Assembly (NCBI GenBank): GCA_027057985.1
Contig: JALUTJ010000265.1
Coordinates: forward strand, 1 to 12,394
DNA from: Chromatiales bacterium
GTDB taxonomy: Bacteria > Pseudomonadota > Gammaproteobacteria > UBA6429 > Thiohalophilaceae
Reading direction: 5' to 3'
Length of the DNA: 12,394 nt
Of the stretch, positions 1 through 8,747 are shown piece after piece. Within the stretch, counting starts at the first letter, position 1, and every line of letters begins with the position of its first letter. The notes beneath the pieces were generated by a model. That model made no database searches, had not been told where the DNA came from, and was given only the letters and a program-made list of their open reading frames with translations. The translations under genes and the position numbers were made by a program.

Positions 1-261
1 GATCAGGGTGCCGGCTTCCTGGAAAAACAGGCGCTTGCCATGGGCAAAACGTTCAATATTGGCCTCACTGGTGGGATGAATCTCGTTATTCTCGGCGCGA
101 ACGGCCAGCCGAGACGGCATATATTCCTTGATCACCACCTTGTTGCCATTATCTTCATGGGCAAGATAGACAATACTGAAGCCACCACCACCGAGAACGC
201 TGTCGATGGTGTAGTTGTCGAGGCGTACGCCTTTGGCCAGTGAATGTGTGGGTTTGCTCAT
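1..261 (-). CDS. Serine/threonine protein kinase, N-terminal part (truncated by window edge)
   Basis: This is the start of a eukaryote-type (Hanks/PknB-like) protein kinase; the 87 visible residues are read from the reverse strand. They contain the glycine-rich ATP loop GGGGFSIVYLA (residues 24-34), the ATP-anchoring lysine in VVIKEYMP (K45), and a glutamate in FFQEAGTL (E82) at the expected position of the helix-C salt-bridge partner. The catalytic HRD and DFG motifs and any C-terminal domain lie beyond the window. The ATG at 261-259 is chosen because MSKPTHSLAKGVRLDNYTI is a typical short lead-in to the kinase fold; the Shine-Dalgarno is weak. There is no N-terminal signal or membrane segment, so this part is cytoplasmic. 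It is transcribed divergently from yicC. Such kinases often pair with a PP2C phosphatase, which would lie off-window. The family call is secure; the substrate is unknown. Confidence 0.88.
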   Translation of the reverse strand, partial: MSKPTHSLAKGVRLDNYTIDSVLGGGGFSIVYLAHEDNGNKVVIKEYMPSRLAVRAENNEIHPTSEANIERFAHGKRLFFQEAGTLI

Positions 262-320
262 AAATTACCGAATCGCACGCTGTTTTTTCATTTAGATTAG
301 CATAGCCACGCACTAATATG

Positions 321-333
321 GATATTTAATATC
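321..333. repeat. Perfect 6+1+6 inverted repeat in the kinase/yicC divergent gap
   Basis: GATATTTAATATC is a perfect inverted repeat around a central T. Its right edge overlaps the proposed -35 element of yicC, so it could be an operator. In AT-rich DNA such palindromes also arise by chance, and no regulator is identified. Confidence 0.3.
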
Positions 334-354
334 AATATCGGTGTATATCTGCTT

Positions 355-360
355 TATAAT
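355..360 (+). promoter_or_regulatory. Candidate sigma70 promoter for yicC (-10 element)
   Basis: A consensus TATAAT lies at 355-360, 33 nt before the yicC ATG. A weak -35 candidate TCAATA (332-337) sits 17 bp upstream. The surrounding 132-bp gap is AT-rich, so chance matches are likely, but this is the best promoter-like site for the yicC block. Confidence 0.45.
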
Positions 361-393
361 GCGATAAAGAAAAATACTGCATGCGAGGATAAT

Positions 394-1904
<1,511 letters not shown>

Positions 1905-1912
1905 GCGGGCGC

Positions 1913-1939
1913 GGATCGGTATACTTGCCGACCCTTTTT
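1913..1939 (+). terminator. Intrinsic-terminator-like hairpin between gmk and rpoZ
   Basis: The left arm GGATCGGTA (1913-1921) pairs with TGCCGACCC (1926-1934) across a TACT loop, with one A:C mismatch and one G:U pair. A TTTTT run (1935-1939) and further T-rich sequence follow. This fits a moderate intrinsic terminator or attenuator just past the gmk stop. A second small hairpin (CCCC 1949-1952 with GGGG 1959-1962) follows ahead of the rpoZ ribosome site. The mismatch suggests leaky termination, so rpoZ may receive read-through or have its own promoter. Confidence 0.5.
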
Positions 1940-1982
1940 GATTTATTTCCCCTTTTTCGGGGGGCGTTTTGGAGAATACCTG

Positions 1983-2354
1983 ATGGCTCGAGTTACCGTT
2001 GAAGACTGTCTTGAAAATGTCGATAACCGCTTTGAACTGGTTCGCCTCGCTTCGCGTCGCGCCCGGCAGATTGCCATGGGCAAGGAACCCCTGGTTGAGC
2101 TGGAAAATGACAAGCCAACCGTTATCGCTCTGCGTGAAATCGCAGATGGCCTGATCGACGAGCAAATCCTGGATGAAGCTGAAGCGGCTGAAAAAGCCCG
2201 CTATACCGAAGTTGCAACTGATGAAGAAAGCACTGAAGAGTCAGGTGAAATGAAGGAATCTGATACACTTGATATGGCCGCTGCCATCAAGGCAGCTTTA
2301 AGTGGGGAATCAGGTAATAGTGACTCAGATATCACAGGAAACAACGCAGAGTAA
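1983..2354 (+). CDS. rpoZ: DNA-directed RNA polymerase omega subunit
   Basis: Omega assists assembly and stability of RNA polymerase by binding the beta-prime subunit and forms part of the ppGpp site 1 in proteobacteria. The family N-terminus [20 protein letters not shown], the core RRARQIAMG (residues 25-33) and [17 protein letters not shown] (42-58) are all present. The start at 1983 is set by this conserved N-terminus and by GGAG at 1971-1974, 8 nt upstream. An in-frame ATG at 1938 would add 15 residues not seen in the family, with no ribosome site. The protein has 123 residues against 91 in E. coli. The surplus is an acidic, low-complexity tail (about 61-123) rich in E, D, S and A. It lies just upstream of spoT, the usual proteobacterial order. 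Confidence 0.95.
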   Translation: MARVTVEDCLENVDNRFELVRLASRRARQIAMGKEPLVELENDKPTVIALREIADGLIDEQILDEAEAAEKARYTEVATDEESTEESGEMKESDTLDMAAAIKAALSGESGNSDSDITGNNAE

Positions 2355-4530
2355 TTCATTTCCTGTTAAAGGCGCGTCTTATCAGGAAGATCCGACGGCC
2401 TTTCGTATCAGCCACCTGTGTGAAATGCTCGAGACCTACCTCGAGATGGAGCAGGTGGCTGAAGTCTACCAGGCCTACCTGTTTGGCGCCGAGGCACATG
2501 ATGGCCAGCACCGTGCCAGTGGCGAACCCTATATTTACCATCCCCTTGCGGTTGCCCGCATCCTTGCCGAAATGCACATGGATCAGAAAAGTATTATTTC
2601 TGCTATCCTGCATGATGTTATCGAAGACACCCAGTTTGCCAAGGAACAGGTAGAAAACCGTTTCGGTGCCGAGGTGGCGGAACTGGTCGATGGTGTCAGT
2701 AAGCTGACCAATATCGAATTTTCCAGCAAGGCTGAAGCGCAGGCCGAAAACTTCCGTAAGATGATGCTGGCCATGGTCAAGGATATTCGCGTTATCCTGA
2801 TCAAGCTGGCCGATCGCCTGCATAATATGCGTACCCTGGGTGTGATGCGCCCGGAAAAGCGTCGCCGCATCGCACGTGAAACCCTGGATATCTATGTCCC
2901 TATCGCCAATCGTCTTGGCATGAACCGCATGCGGCTGGAACTCGAAGACCTGGGCTTTCAGGCCATGTACCCGGATCGTTACCGCGTCTTAAGTGATCGA
3001 GTAAAAAAGGCACGGGGTAATCGCAAGGAAATCATTAGTAAACTCGAAGAAGCCATTCGTGAGCGCATGCGACAGGAAGCGCTGATTGGTCGTGTGGTTG
3101 GACGTGAAAAGCACCTCTTCAGTATCTACAAAAAAATGAAGAACAAGCACCTTTCCTTTAATGAGGTGATGGATGTTTACGCGGTGCGGATAATCGTTAA
3201 TAGTGTCGACATGTGTTACCGCGTACTGGGTGCGGTGCATAATCTTTACAAGCCGGTACCGGGCAAGTTCAAAGACTATATTGCCATCCCCAAGTCCAAT
3301 GGTTATCAGTCATTACACTCTGTGCTGTTTAGTCCTTATGGCGTTGCGCTCGAAGTGCAGATACGTACCGAAGATATGGATCGCGTTGCCGAAGCCGGAA
3401 TTGCCGCGCACTGGCTGTATAAAACCGAAGACGATGGTGCCGGTAACAATGCCCAGGTGCGGGCACGGCGCTGGTTACATGATCTGCTGGAGCTACAGCA
3501 ACACACCGGTAACTCGATGGAGTTTCTGGAAAATGTCAAGATCGATCTGTTCCCCGACGAGGTTTATGTTTTCACCCCACGCGGTGATATTATGGAACTA
3601 CCACGCGGTGCAACCTGTGTTGATTTTGCCTACGCGGTACACACCGACATCGGTAATCAGTGTGTGGCTGCCAGGGTAGACAGGCAGCTGGTACCGCTAC
3701 GGACCGAGCTCTTTACCGGCCAGACCGTGGAAATCATTACCGCACCGGAAGCCAAGCCCAATCCTATCTGGATGGATTTTGTTTTTACCGCCAAGGCGCG
3801 TACCAATATCCGGCATTACCTGCAGAACCTGCAATATGATGAGGCTGAAGAACTCGGCAAGCGCCTGCTCAACAAATGCCTGGCTGTGCATGGTACTTCG
3901 ATTGATGTTATACCAGAAGAAGAAATCCAGCAGGTCAGTGAAGAGCAGGGTTTTGTTAGTGTCAGTGATATGCTTTGTGCCGTCGGTCTGGGTAATCATA
4001 TTCCTATCGTGGTTGCACTTGCCCTGCAACAGATTCGAAAGAAACTCGGTGAACGCACCGGTAAGGAAGAAGAGCCTTTAAAGGTGCCACCACTGGCCAT
4101 CAAGGGCACCGAAGGCGCGGTTATCAATTATGCCAAGTGTTGCCGACCCATTCCCGGCGATCCGATTCTTGGCTTTGTTACTGCCGGTCGTGGCCTGGTG
4201 ATTCATACCCAGGACTGCAAGAATGTAGCTGATTATCGTGACAAGCCTGAGAAGTGGGTAGATGTAAAATGGGAAGAAGATGTACAGGGTGAATTCCCAA
4301 TCGATATCAACCTGCTGGTTAATAGCAAACGCGGTGTGTTGGCTAAAGTTGCCGCGATCATTGCGGACATGGAAGCCAATATCGAAAACGTCAATATTAC
4401 CGAGCGTGATGGTCTGCATTCCACCTTGAGCTTTACAGTAATGGTCGAGAACCGAACTCACCTGGCAAAGATTATGCGTGAATTACGTAAAATGGAAGAA
4501 GTGATTCGCATACACCGGGTCAATAAATAA
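2302..4530 (+). CDS. spoT: Bifunctional (p)ppGpp synthetase/hydrolase SpoT
   Basis: This RelA/SpoT homolog makes and degrades the alarmone (p)ppGpp. The HD hydrolase domain is intact: YHP (H80), HDVIED (104-109) and the aspartate in LADRLHN (D171). RelA-only synthetases lose the HD motif, so this is SpoT/Rel type. The synthetase domain carries [10 protein letters not shown] (268-277), KFKD (322-325, the basic motif of bifunctional enzymes) and NGYQSLH (333-339). A TGS domain covers about 414-475, a Cys-rich [10 protein letters not shown] segment (611-620) with a later DC pair follows, and a C-terminal ACT domain spans about 667-742. Starts are ambiguous: GTG 2302 (AAGG at 2289-2292) or GTG 2320 (AGGT at 2312-2315). 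Alignment to E. coli SpoT needs sequence upstream of the ATG at 2425, so either GTG overlaps the end of rpoZ and implies translational coupling. Confidence 0.96.
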   Translation: MGNQVIVTQISQETTQSNSFPVKGASYQEDPTAFRISHLCEMLETYLEMEQVAEVYQAYLFGAEAHDGQHRASGEPYIYHPLAVARILAEMHMDQKSIISAILHDVIEDTQFAKEQVENRFGAEVAELVDGVSKLTNIEFSSKAEAQAENFRKMMLAMVKDIRVILIKLADRLHNMRTLGVMRPEKRRRIARETLDIYVPIANRLGMNRMRLELEDLGFQAMYPDRYRVLSDRVKKARGNRKEIISKLEEAIRERMRQEALIGRVVGREKHLFSIYKKMKNKHLSFNEVMDVYAVRIIVNSVDMCYRVLGAVHNLYKPVPGKFKDYIAIPKSNGYQSLHSVLFSPYGVALEVQIRTEDMDRVAEAGIAAHWLYKTEDDGAGNNAQVRARRWLHDLLELQQHTGNSMEFLENVKIDLFPDEVYVFTPRGDIMELPRGATCVDFAYAVHTDIGNQCVAARVDRQLVPLRTELFTGQTVEIITAPEAKPNPIWMDFVFTAKARTNIRHYLQNLQYDEAEELGKRLLNKCLAVHGTSIDVIPEEEIQQVSEEQGFVSVSDMLCAVGLGNHIPIVVALALQQIRKKLGERTGKEEEPLKVPPLAIKGTEGAVINYAKCCRPIPGDPILGFVTAGRGLVIHTQDCKNVADYRDKPEKWVDVKWEEDVQGEFPIDINLLVNSKRGVLAKVAAIIADMEANIENVNITERDGLHSTLSFTVMVENRTHLAKIMRELRKMEEVIRIHRVNK

Positions 4531-4547
4531 CAAATAGAAACTCAACC

Positions 4548-4576
4548 ATTCCTTCTCCCCCAGGGAGACGAGGAAT
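4548..4576. repeat. Degenerate GC-rich hairpin repeat, copy 1 (spoT-ridA gap)
   Basis: ATTCCT (4548-4553) pairs with AGGAAT (4571-4576) and CTCCC (4555-4559) with GGGAG (4563-4567) around a CCA loop, with a 1x3 internal loop. It shares the core CCTTCTCCC with the second hairpin 40 nt downstream. No T tract follows on the plus strand, so it is not a canonical terminator for spoT. Confidence 0.5.
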
Positions 4577-4597
4577 AATAAAAACAGGTACACCTTT

Positions 4598-4634
4598 CCC
4601 CCTTCTCCCTCAGGACAAGGTTGGGATGAGGGGG
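4598..4634. repeat. GC-rich intergenic hairpin repeat, copy 2 (spoT-ridA gap)
   Basis: CCCCCT (4598-4603) pairs with AGGGGG (4629-4634) and TCCC (4606-4609) with GGGA (4623-4626), with a 2x2 internal mismatch. Read on the minus strand it starts CCCCCTCATCCCAACC and ends GAGGGAGAAGGGGG. That pattern resembles a dispersed intergenic repeat common in proteobacterial genomes (C-rich arm, CATCCCAACC, then GAGGGAGAAGGGG). The resemblance is from memory; copy number in this genome is unknown. Confidence 0.55.
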
Positions 4635-4667
4635 TAAAAAAACAATAAAACATTTCAGGAGATAAAT

Positions 4668-5048
4668 ATGGCACGGGAAATTATCAAAACCGACAGGGCA
4701 CCACAGGCAATTGGAACCTATTCACAGGCAGTAAAAGTCGGCACCACGGTTTACCTGTCCGGACAGATTCCACTGGTACCGGAAACCATGGAGCTGGTTG
4801 AAGGCGATATTGCGATTCATATCCGCCGCGTATTTGATAACCTGCAGGCCGTGGCCCAGGCCGCCGGTGGTGATCTAAAAGACATTGCCAAGCTGAATAT
4901 TTTTCTGACCGATCTCAGTCACTTCCCCACGGTAAACGAAGTCATGGCCGAATATTTTACCGAGCCCTATCCAGCACGTGCCGCGATAGGTGTGGCATCC
5001 TTACCCAAGGATGCGCAGGTTGAAATGGATGCAGTATTAGAATTATAA
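4668..5048 (+). CDS. ridA: RidA-family reactive enamine/imine deaminase
   Basis: RidA (YjgF/YER057c/UK114) hydrolyses reactive 2-aminoacrylate-type enamines released by PLP enzymes, protecting those enzymes from damage. The 126-residue length is typical. The sequence shows the family N-terminus with [12 protein letters not shown] (11-22), YLSGQIPL (29-36), and the signature [21 protein letters not shown]104 corresponds to the carboxylate-binding arginine of active RidA (R105 in E. coli), and E119 to the conserved glutamate, so catalytic competence is expected. The start has a good ribosome site, AGGAG at 4657-4661, 6 nt before the ATG. It lies 137 nt after spoT, and ridA between spoT and recG is a recurrent gammaproteobacterial arrangement. 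The active form is a soluble trimer. Confidence 0.95.
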   Translation: MAREIIKTDRAPQAIGTYSQAVKVGTTVYLSGQIPLVPETMELVEGDIAIHIRRVFDNLQAVAQAAGGDLKDIAKLNIFLTDLSHFPTVNEVMAEYFTEPYPARAAIGVASLPKDAQVEMDAVLEL

Positions 5049-5057
5049 AAACCAGCT

Positions 5058-5096
5058 GAGGGGTACAGGGCAGTCATTATCTTCTCTGTATTCCTC
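5058..5096 (+). promoter_or_regulatory. 13-bp mRNA hairpin in the ridA-recG gap
   Basis: GAGGGGTACAGGG (5058-5070) pairs without interruption with CTCTGTATTCCTC (5084-5096), giving ten Watson-Crick and three G:U pairs around a 13-nt loop. The three G:U pairs become A:C mismatches on the other strand, so the structure is specific to plus-strand RNA. It ends 14 nt before the recG ATG. No T tract follows, so a terminator is unlikely; an RNA processing site or translational control element fits better. Function is inferred. Confidence 0.45.
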
Positions 5097-5110
5097 CTTG
5101 TTAAATCAAA

Positions 5111-7207
5111 ATGAAGTCTCCTTCTCACACGGACGATGCCACGTCATTGCTAAAGCTCAAAGGCGTTGGCCCAAAGGTGGCAGAAAAACTGCAACGCCTG
5201 GATATCTATAACCAGATCGATTTACTGTTCCATCTCCCACTGCGTTACCAGGATCGTACTCATATCCATCCCATGGGCTCACTAAAAGTGGCAAGCGAGG
5301 TACAGGTGGTTGGTGAGGTACAACTTACCGAAATAAAGTATGCACGCAGGCGCATGTTATTAAGCCGGATCGCCGATGGCACCGGCTTTCTGACATTACG
5401 TTTTTTTCATTTTAGTAATGCACAAAAAGATCTGCTTAAACGGGGCGCAAGACTCCTTTGCTATGGTGAAGTACGGCGTGGCAAGGCCGGACTGGAAATG
5501 ACACACCCCGAGTTTCGTATTTTGCGTAAAGATGAAACGCCGGTGCTCGATGATCGCCTGTCACCGGTTTATCCTACCACTGAGGGCGTGCACCAGCTTA
5601 CCCTGCGCAATATCATGGCACAGGTGCTGGAACACTTACAGAACGACCGTCTTCATCTACAAAGCCTGGTGCCATCAGACATCCGAAAAAAATATCACTG
5701 GCCATCGTTAAAGCAGGCCCTGTTATATATTCATTACCCACCGCTGGAGGCAAAGCTGGATGAGTTAGAAAATGGCGAGCATATCAGCCAGCAGAGTCTC
5801 GTCGTCGAGGAGTTACTGGCGCATCATCTGAGTCTGCGCCAGTTACGGCTTTCCATGCAACAGGAACAGGCCATGCCACTGCTACCCACGGGTAAATTAA
5901 GCGATCGATTTTTAGCACAGCTGCCTTTTACCCTAACCGCAGCGCAGCAAAAAGTACTCGATGATATTGAGCAGGACATGCAACAGGATAACCCGATGCA
6001 ACGGCTGGTGCAGGGTGACGTGGGCTCGGGTAAAACCGTGGTTGCCGCGCTGGCTATGCTGCAGGCTATCGAGGCCGGTTTTCAGGCCGTGATCATGGCG
6101 CCTACCGAGCTGCTCGCTGAGCAGCATTACCGTAATTTCAAAAACTGGCTTGAGCCACTTGGTCTAAAGCTAAGCTGGTTATCAGGTAAACTCAAAACCG
6201 CACAGCGACGCGAAGCCCTGCAACAAATCAGTTCAGGTGAAGGTCAGGTGATTGTGGGTACACATGCACTGTTTCAGCAGGAGGTGAGTTATCATCGCCT
6301 CGGTCTGGTTGTGATTGACGAGCAGCATCGTTTTGGCGTGCATCAGCGCCTGGCATTGAGGGAAAAGGGACAGCAGGGCAATTTTTATCCGCACCAGTTG
6401 ATTATGACTGCAACACCGATTCCACGTACCCTTGCCATGACCGCCTATGCCGATCTGGACTGTTCTGTCATCGATGAACTGCCTCCGGGTCGAATTCCGG
6501 TTGAGACCGTGGTCATTCCAGACAGTAAACGCAGTGCCGTGGTACAGCGGGTGGAACATGCGGTGCAACAGGGCCGGCAAATTTACTGGGTCTGCACGCT
6601 GATAGAAGAATCAGAAGCCCTGCAGGCACAGACGGCGGAAGAGACCGCTAGTGCACTGGCCGAGGCATTGCAGGATGTTCGTGTTGCCCTGGTACATGGC
6701 AGGTTAAAGCCGGAGCAAAAAGAAAATGTCATGCAGGCATTTAAAAATGGTGATATTGATCTGCTGGTTGCAACCACGGTTATCGAGGTTGGTGTCGATG
6801 TACCCAATGCCAGTTTAATGATTATCGAAAACGCCGAGCGCCTTGGGCTGTCACAGTTACACCAGTTACGTGGGCGCGTTGGCCGTGGCAGTAACGAGAG
6901 TGCCTGCGTACTGATGTACCAGGGTACATTGTCAGATACCGCCCGGCAACGACTGGCGGTGATGCGCGAAACCAGTGACGGTTTTGAAATTGCACGAAAG
7001 GACCTTGAAATCAGGGGGCCCGGAGAAGTGCTGGGAACACGCCAGACCGGGCTGATGCAGATGCGTATTGCAGATTTACAGCGGGATCAGCATCTGCTGC
7101 CACTGGTGTCAGAGATTGCCAGTCATGTTTACCAGAATTACCCGGAGAATATCGAGCCACTTATCCAGCGCTGGATAGGCAGTGCGACAAGATATGTGTC
7201 GGTCTGA
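5111..7207 (+). CDS. recG: ATP-dependent DNA helicase RecG
   Basis: RecG is a double-stranded DNA translocase that regresses stalled replication forks and processes Holliday junctions, D-loops and R-loops. The 698 residues match E. coli RecG (693) along the whole length. The N-terminal region has LLKLKGVGPKVAEKLQRL and an OB-fold wedge domain (about 60-160) including LRYQDRTHIHPMG. The helicase core has Walker A GDVGSGKT (302-309), DEQH (403-406), TATPIPRT (433-440) and the later motifs ATTVIEVGVDVPNASLMIIE and QLRGRVGRG. The C-terminal TRG motif region DLEIRGPGEVLGTRQTG is present. No ribosome site precedes the ATG at 5111, but the family N-terminus starts here and no better start is visible. 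It follows ridA after 62 nt containing a strong RNA hairpin. It ends the plus-strand block at a shared terminator. Confidence 0.96.
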   Translation: MKSPSHTDDATSLLKLKGVGPKVAEKLQRLDIYNQIDLLFHLPLRYQDRTHIHPMGSLKVASEVQVVGEVQLTEIKYARRRMLLSRIADGTGFLTLRFFHFSNAQKDLLKRGARLLCYGEVRRGKAGLEMTHPEFRILRKDETPVLDDRLSPVYPTTEGVHQLTLRNIMAQVLEHLQNDRLHLQSLVPSDIRKKYHWPSLKQALLYIHYPPLEAKLDELENGEHISQQSLVVEELLAHHLSLRQLRLSMQQEQAMPLLPTGKLSDRFLAQLPFTLTAAQQKVLDDIEQDMQQDNPMQRLVQGDVGSGKTVVAALAMLQAIEAGFQAVIMAPTELLAEQHYRNFKNWLEPLGLKLSWLSGKLKTAQRREALQQISSGEGQVIVGTHALFQQEVSYHRLGLVVIDEQHRFGVHQRLALREKGQQGNFYPHQLIMTATPIPRTLAMTAYADLDCSVIDELPPGRIPVETVVIPDSKRSAVVQRVEHAVQQGRQIYWVCTLIEESEALQAQTAEETASALAEALQDVRVALVHGRLKPEQKENVMQAFKNGDIDLLVATTVIEVGVDVPNASLMIIENAERLGLSQLHQLRGRVGRGSNESACVLMYQGTLSDTARQRLAVMRETSDGFEIARKDLEIRGPGEVLGTRQTGLMQMRIADLQRDQHLLPLVSEIASHVYQNYPENIEPLIQRWIGSATRYVSV

Positions 7208-7214
7208 AAAATAA

Positions 7215-7241
7215 AAAAAGCCAGGCAATGCCTGGCTTTTT
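7215..7241. terminator. Bidirectional intrinsic terminator between recG and pfp
   Basis: GCCAGGC (7220-7226) pairs perfectly with GCCTGGC (7230-7236) around an AAT loop. An A tract before and a T tract after extend the stem to 12 bp and give a U-run on both strands. It sits between the convergent ends of recG (7207) and pfp (7259) and should terminate both. Confidence 0.93.
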
Positions 7242-7258
7242 GTAGTTGACTGAAGCTG

Positions 7259-8668
7259 TTAAACTTCAAAAGGTTTCAGTTTCTTTTCAACCGCAACACC
7301 TTTCATACGCACATATTTTGGCAGACCATCTTTGTATGGAGGATAGTCTTCACCCTTGATAAGTGGTAACAGGTATTCGCGACACTTCGGTGTAATACCA
7401 AAGCCATCCTTGGTGATGAAGTTTTTCGGCATCATCTTTTCAACATTAGCCACCTTGCTCAGTGGCGCCATGCCCACTTTCCACTTGTAAGGCTTGCTGG
7501 AAATACGATCCACGGTTGGCATAACAGAGTTGTGTCCCTGCAGTGCAAACTGAACCGCGGCCTTACCCATGGCATAGGCCTGGTCAACGTCGGACTTGGA
7601 TGCGATATGACGTGCTGCACGCTGCATGTAATCAGCAACACCCCAGTGGTACTTGTGGCCCAGTTTTTCCTGGATCATATTGGCAACGACCGGTGCGCAA
7701 CCACCCAGCTGGCTGTGACCAAAGGCATCCTTGAGGCCGGTTTCGGCCAGGAAGCGGCCATCCGGCCAGTGTGTACCTTCAGAAACAACCACGGTACAGT
7801 AACCGTGTTTCTTCACGTTTTCATCGACCTTGGCGAGGAATTTCTCCTGGTCGAATTCCACTTCAGGGAAGAGGATGACGATAGGAATCGGGTTTTCTTC
7901 GGTAGAAGCAAGACCACCGGCAGCGGCAATCCAGCCGGCGTGACGACCCATAACTTCAACGACGAAGACCTTGGTTGAAGTCTTGCACATGGAGGCAACA
8001 TCGAAACTGGCTTCCTGGGTCGATACCGCGATGTACTTGGCAACCGAGCCAAAGCCGGGGCAGTTATCGGTAATGGGCAGATCGTTATCCACGGTCTTGG
8101 GAACATGGATAGCCTGGATCGGATAACCCATTTCCTTGGACAGCTGAGAAACCTTGTAACAGGTATCGGCCGAGTCACCACCACCGTTATAGAAGAAGTA
8201 ACCAATATTGTGAGCCTTGAAGACTTCGATCAGGCGTTCGTATTCACGGCGGTTTTCTTCGATTGATTTTAACTTGTAGCGACAGGAGCCAAAGGCACCG
8301 GAAGGTGTGTAGCGCAGTGCCGCGATAGCAGAAGCGGATTCCTTGCTGGTATCGATGAGGTCCTCTGTCAGGGCACCGATAATACCGTTACGGCCAGCAT
8401 ATACCTTGCCGATCCTGTGCTTGTTTTTGCGTGCGGTTTCAATCACACCACAGGCGCTGGCATTGATAACCGCAGTGACACCACCGGACTGTGCATAGAA
8501 GGCATTTTTCAGAGGTTCGGCAGGCTTACGTGCTGCTTTCTTTTTAGCTTTTTTCTTTGCGACTTTCTTTTTAGCCACTTTTTTCTTCGCTACTTTCTTT
8601 TTGGCAACTTTCTTTTTAGCGACCTTTTTCTTCGCTACTTTTTTTCTGGCTTTCTTTTTCGCGGCCAT
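7259..8668 (-). CDS. pfp: PPi-dependent 6-phosphofructokinase with N-terminal lysine-rich repeat tail
   Basis: The enzyme reversibly phosphorylates fructose 6-phosphate to fructose 1,6-bisphosphate using pyrophosphate, so it can serve glycolysis and gluconeogenesis or Calvin-cycle flow. Motifs from residue 55 on are AFYAQSGGVTAVINAS, AGRNGIIGAL, GGGDS (162-166), PKTVDND (190-196; D194 is the expected catalytic base, and the lysine is typical of PPi enzymes) and MGRHAGW (240-246). D165 matches the second aspartate of the PPi-type GGDDS motif (glycine in ATP enzymes); the first aspartate is replaced by glycine. Residues 2-48 are a basic tail with about 27 lysines and six consecutive VAKKK units (11-40). 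The start is firm: GGGGAG lies 7 nt before the ATG. Without the tail the enzyme has about 416 residues, a normal size. PPi specificity is inferred from motifs. Confidence 0.9.
   Translation of the reverse strand: MAAKKKARKKVAKKKVAKKKVAKKKVAKKKVAKKKVAKKKAKKKAARKPAEPLKNAFYAQSGGVTAVINASACGVIETARKNKHRIGKVYAGRNGIIGALTEDLIDTSKESASAIAALRYTPSGAFGSCRYKLKSIEENRREYERLIEVFKAHNIGYFFYNGGGDSADTCYKVSQLSKEMGYPIQAIHVPKTVDNDLPITDNCPGFGSVAKYIAVSTQEASFDVASMCKTSTKVFVVEVMGRHAGWIAAAGGLASTEENPIPIVILFPEVEFDQEKFLAKVDENVKKHGYCTVVVSEGTHWPDGRFLAETGLKDAFGHSQLGGCAPVVANMIQEKLGHKYHWGVADYMQRAARHIASKSDVDQAYAMGKAAVQFALQGHNSVMPTVDRISSKPYKWKVGMAPLSKVANVEKMMPKNFITKDGFGITPKCREYLLPLIKGEDYPPYKDGLPKYVRMKGVAVEKKLKPFEV
8549..8638 (-). 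repeat. Six tandem 15-bp units encoding VAKKK in pfp
   Basis: Codons 11-40 of pfp are six in-frame units of VAKKK. Valine is written GTA, GTC, GTT, GTA, GTG, GTC, and the alanine and lysine codons also vary, so the units have diverged at synonymous positions while the protein stayed fixed. That argues against a recent slippage artefact and for selection on the lysine-rich tail. Confidence 0.9.
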
Positions 8669-8703
8669 TGCTTAACTCCCCTCTGTATTGAATTATCAGT
8701 TAA

Positions 8704-8745
8704 TCATAAAAAGAATACCCGTCCGGCGGAACCGTGACGGGTATT
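8704..8745 (-). terminator. Intrinsic terminator in the pfp leader (candidate attenuator)
   Basis: On the minus strand AATACCCGTC (8745-8736) pairs perfectly over 10 bp with GACGGGTATT (8723-8714), enclosing a 12-nt loop that can form a short inner stem. CTTTTTAT follows (8713-8706), giving a textbook intrinsic terminator. It ends about 37 nt before the pfp start codon, which leaves little room for a full promoter downstream of it. On the plus strand the hairpin lacks a T tract. The hairpin is clear; the attenuator role is inferred. Confidence 0.72.
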
Positions 8746-8747
8746 GT

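Noticed and set aside
1938..1982. Longer rpoZ start at ATG 1938
   Set aside because: It adds residues absent from the omega family and runs through a hairpin region; GGAG and the conserved MARVTVED start support 1983.
2302..4530. RelA (synthetase-only) identity for the alarmone enzyme
   Set aside because: The HD hydrolase residues (H80, HD 104-105, ED 108-109, D171) are intact and the synthetase motif is the basic KFKD type; the rpoZ neighbour also fits SpoT.
4483..4674. Minus-strand open frame across the spoT-ridA gap
   Set aside because: It runs through the hairpin repeats and the spoT end, has no ribosome site and has no recognisable protein features.
8549..8638. The VAKKK array as a sequencing or assembly artefact
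   Set aside because: The units differ at many synonymous positions and the frame stays open through them, unlike a collapsed or slipped simple repeat.
8417..8737. Plus-strand open frame rich in Phe and Leu that looks like a membrane protein
   Set aside because: It is the antisense of the lysine repeats of pfp: AAG/AAA codons read backwards give CTT/TTT. There is no ribosome site, and pfp on the other strand is unambiguous.
8714..8745. The pfp leader hairpin as a plus-strand terminator
   Set aside because: No T tract follows it on the plus strand and no plus-strand gene ends nearby; the U run exists only on the minus strand.
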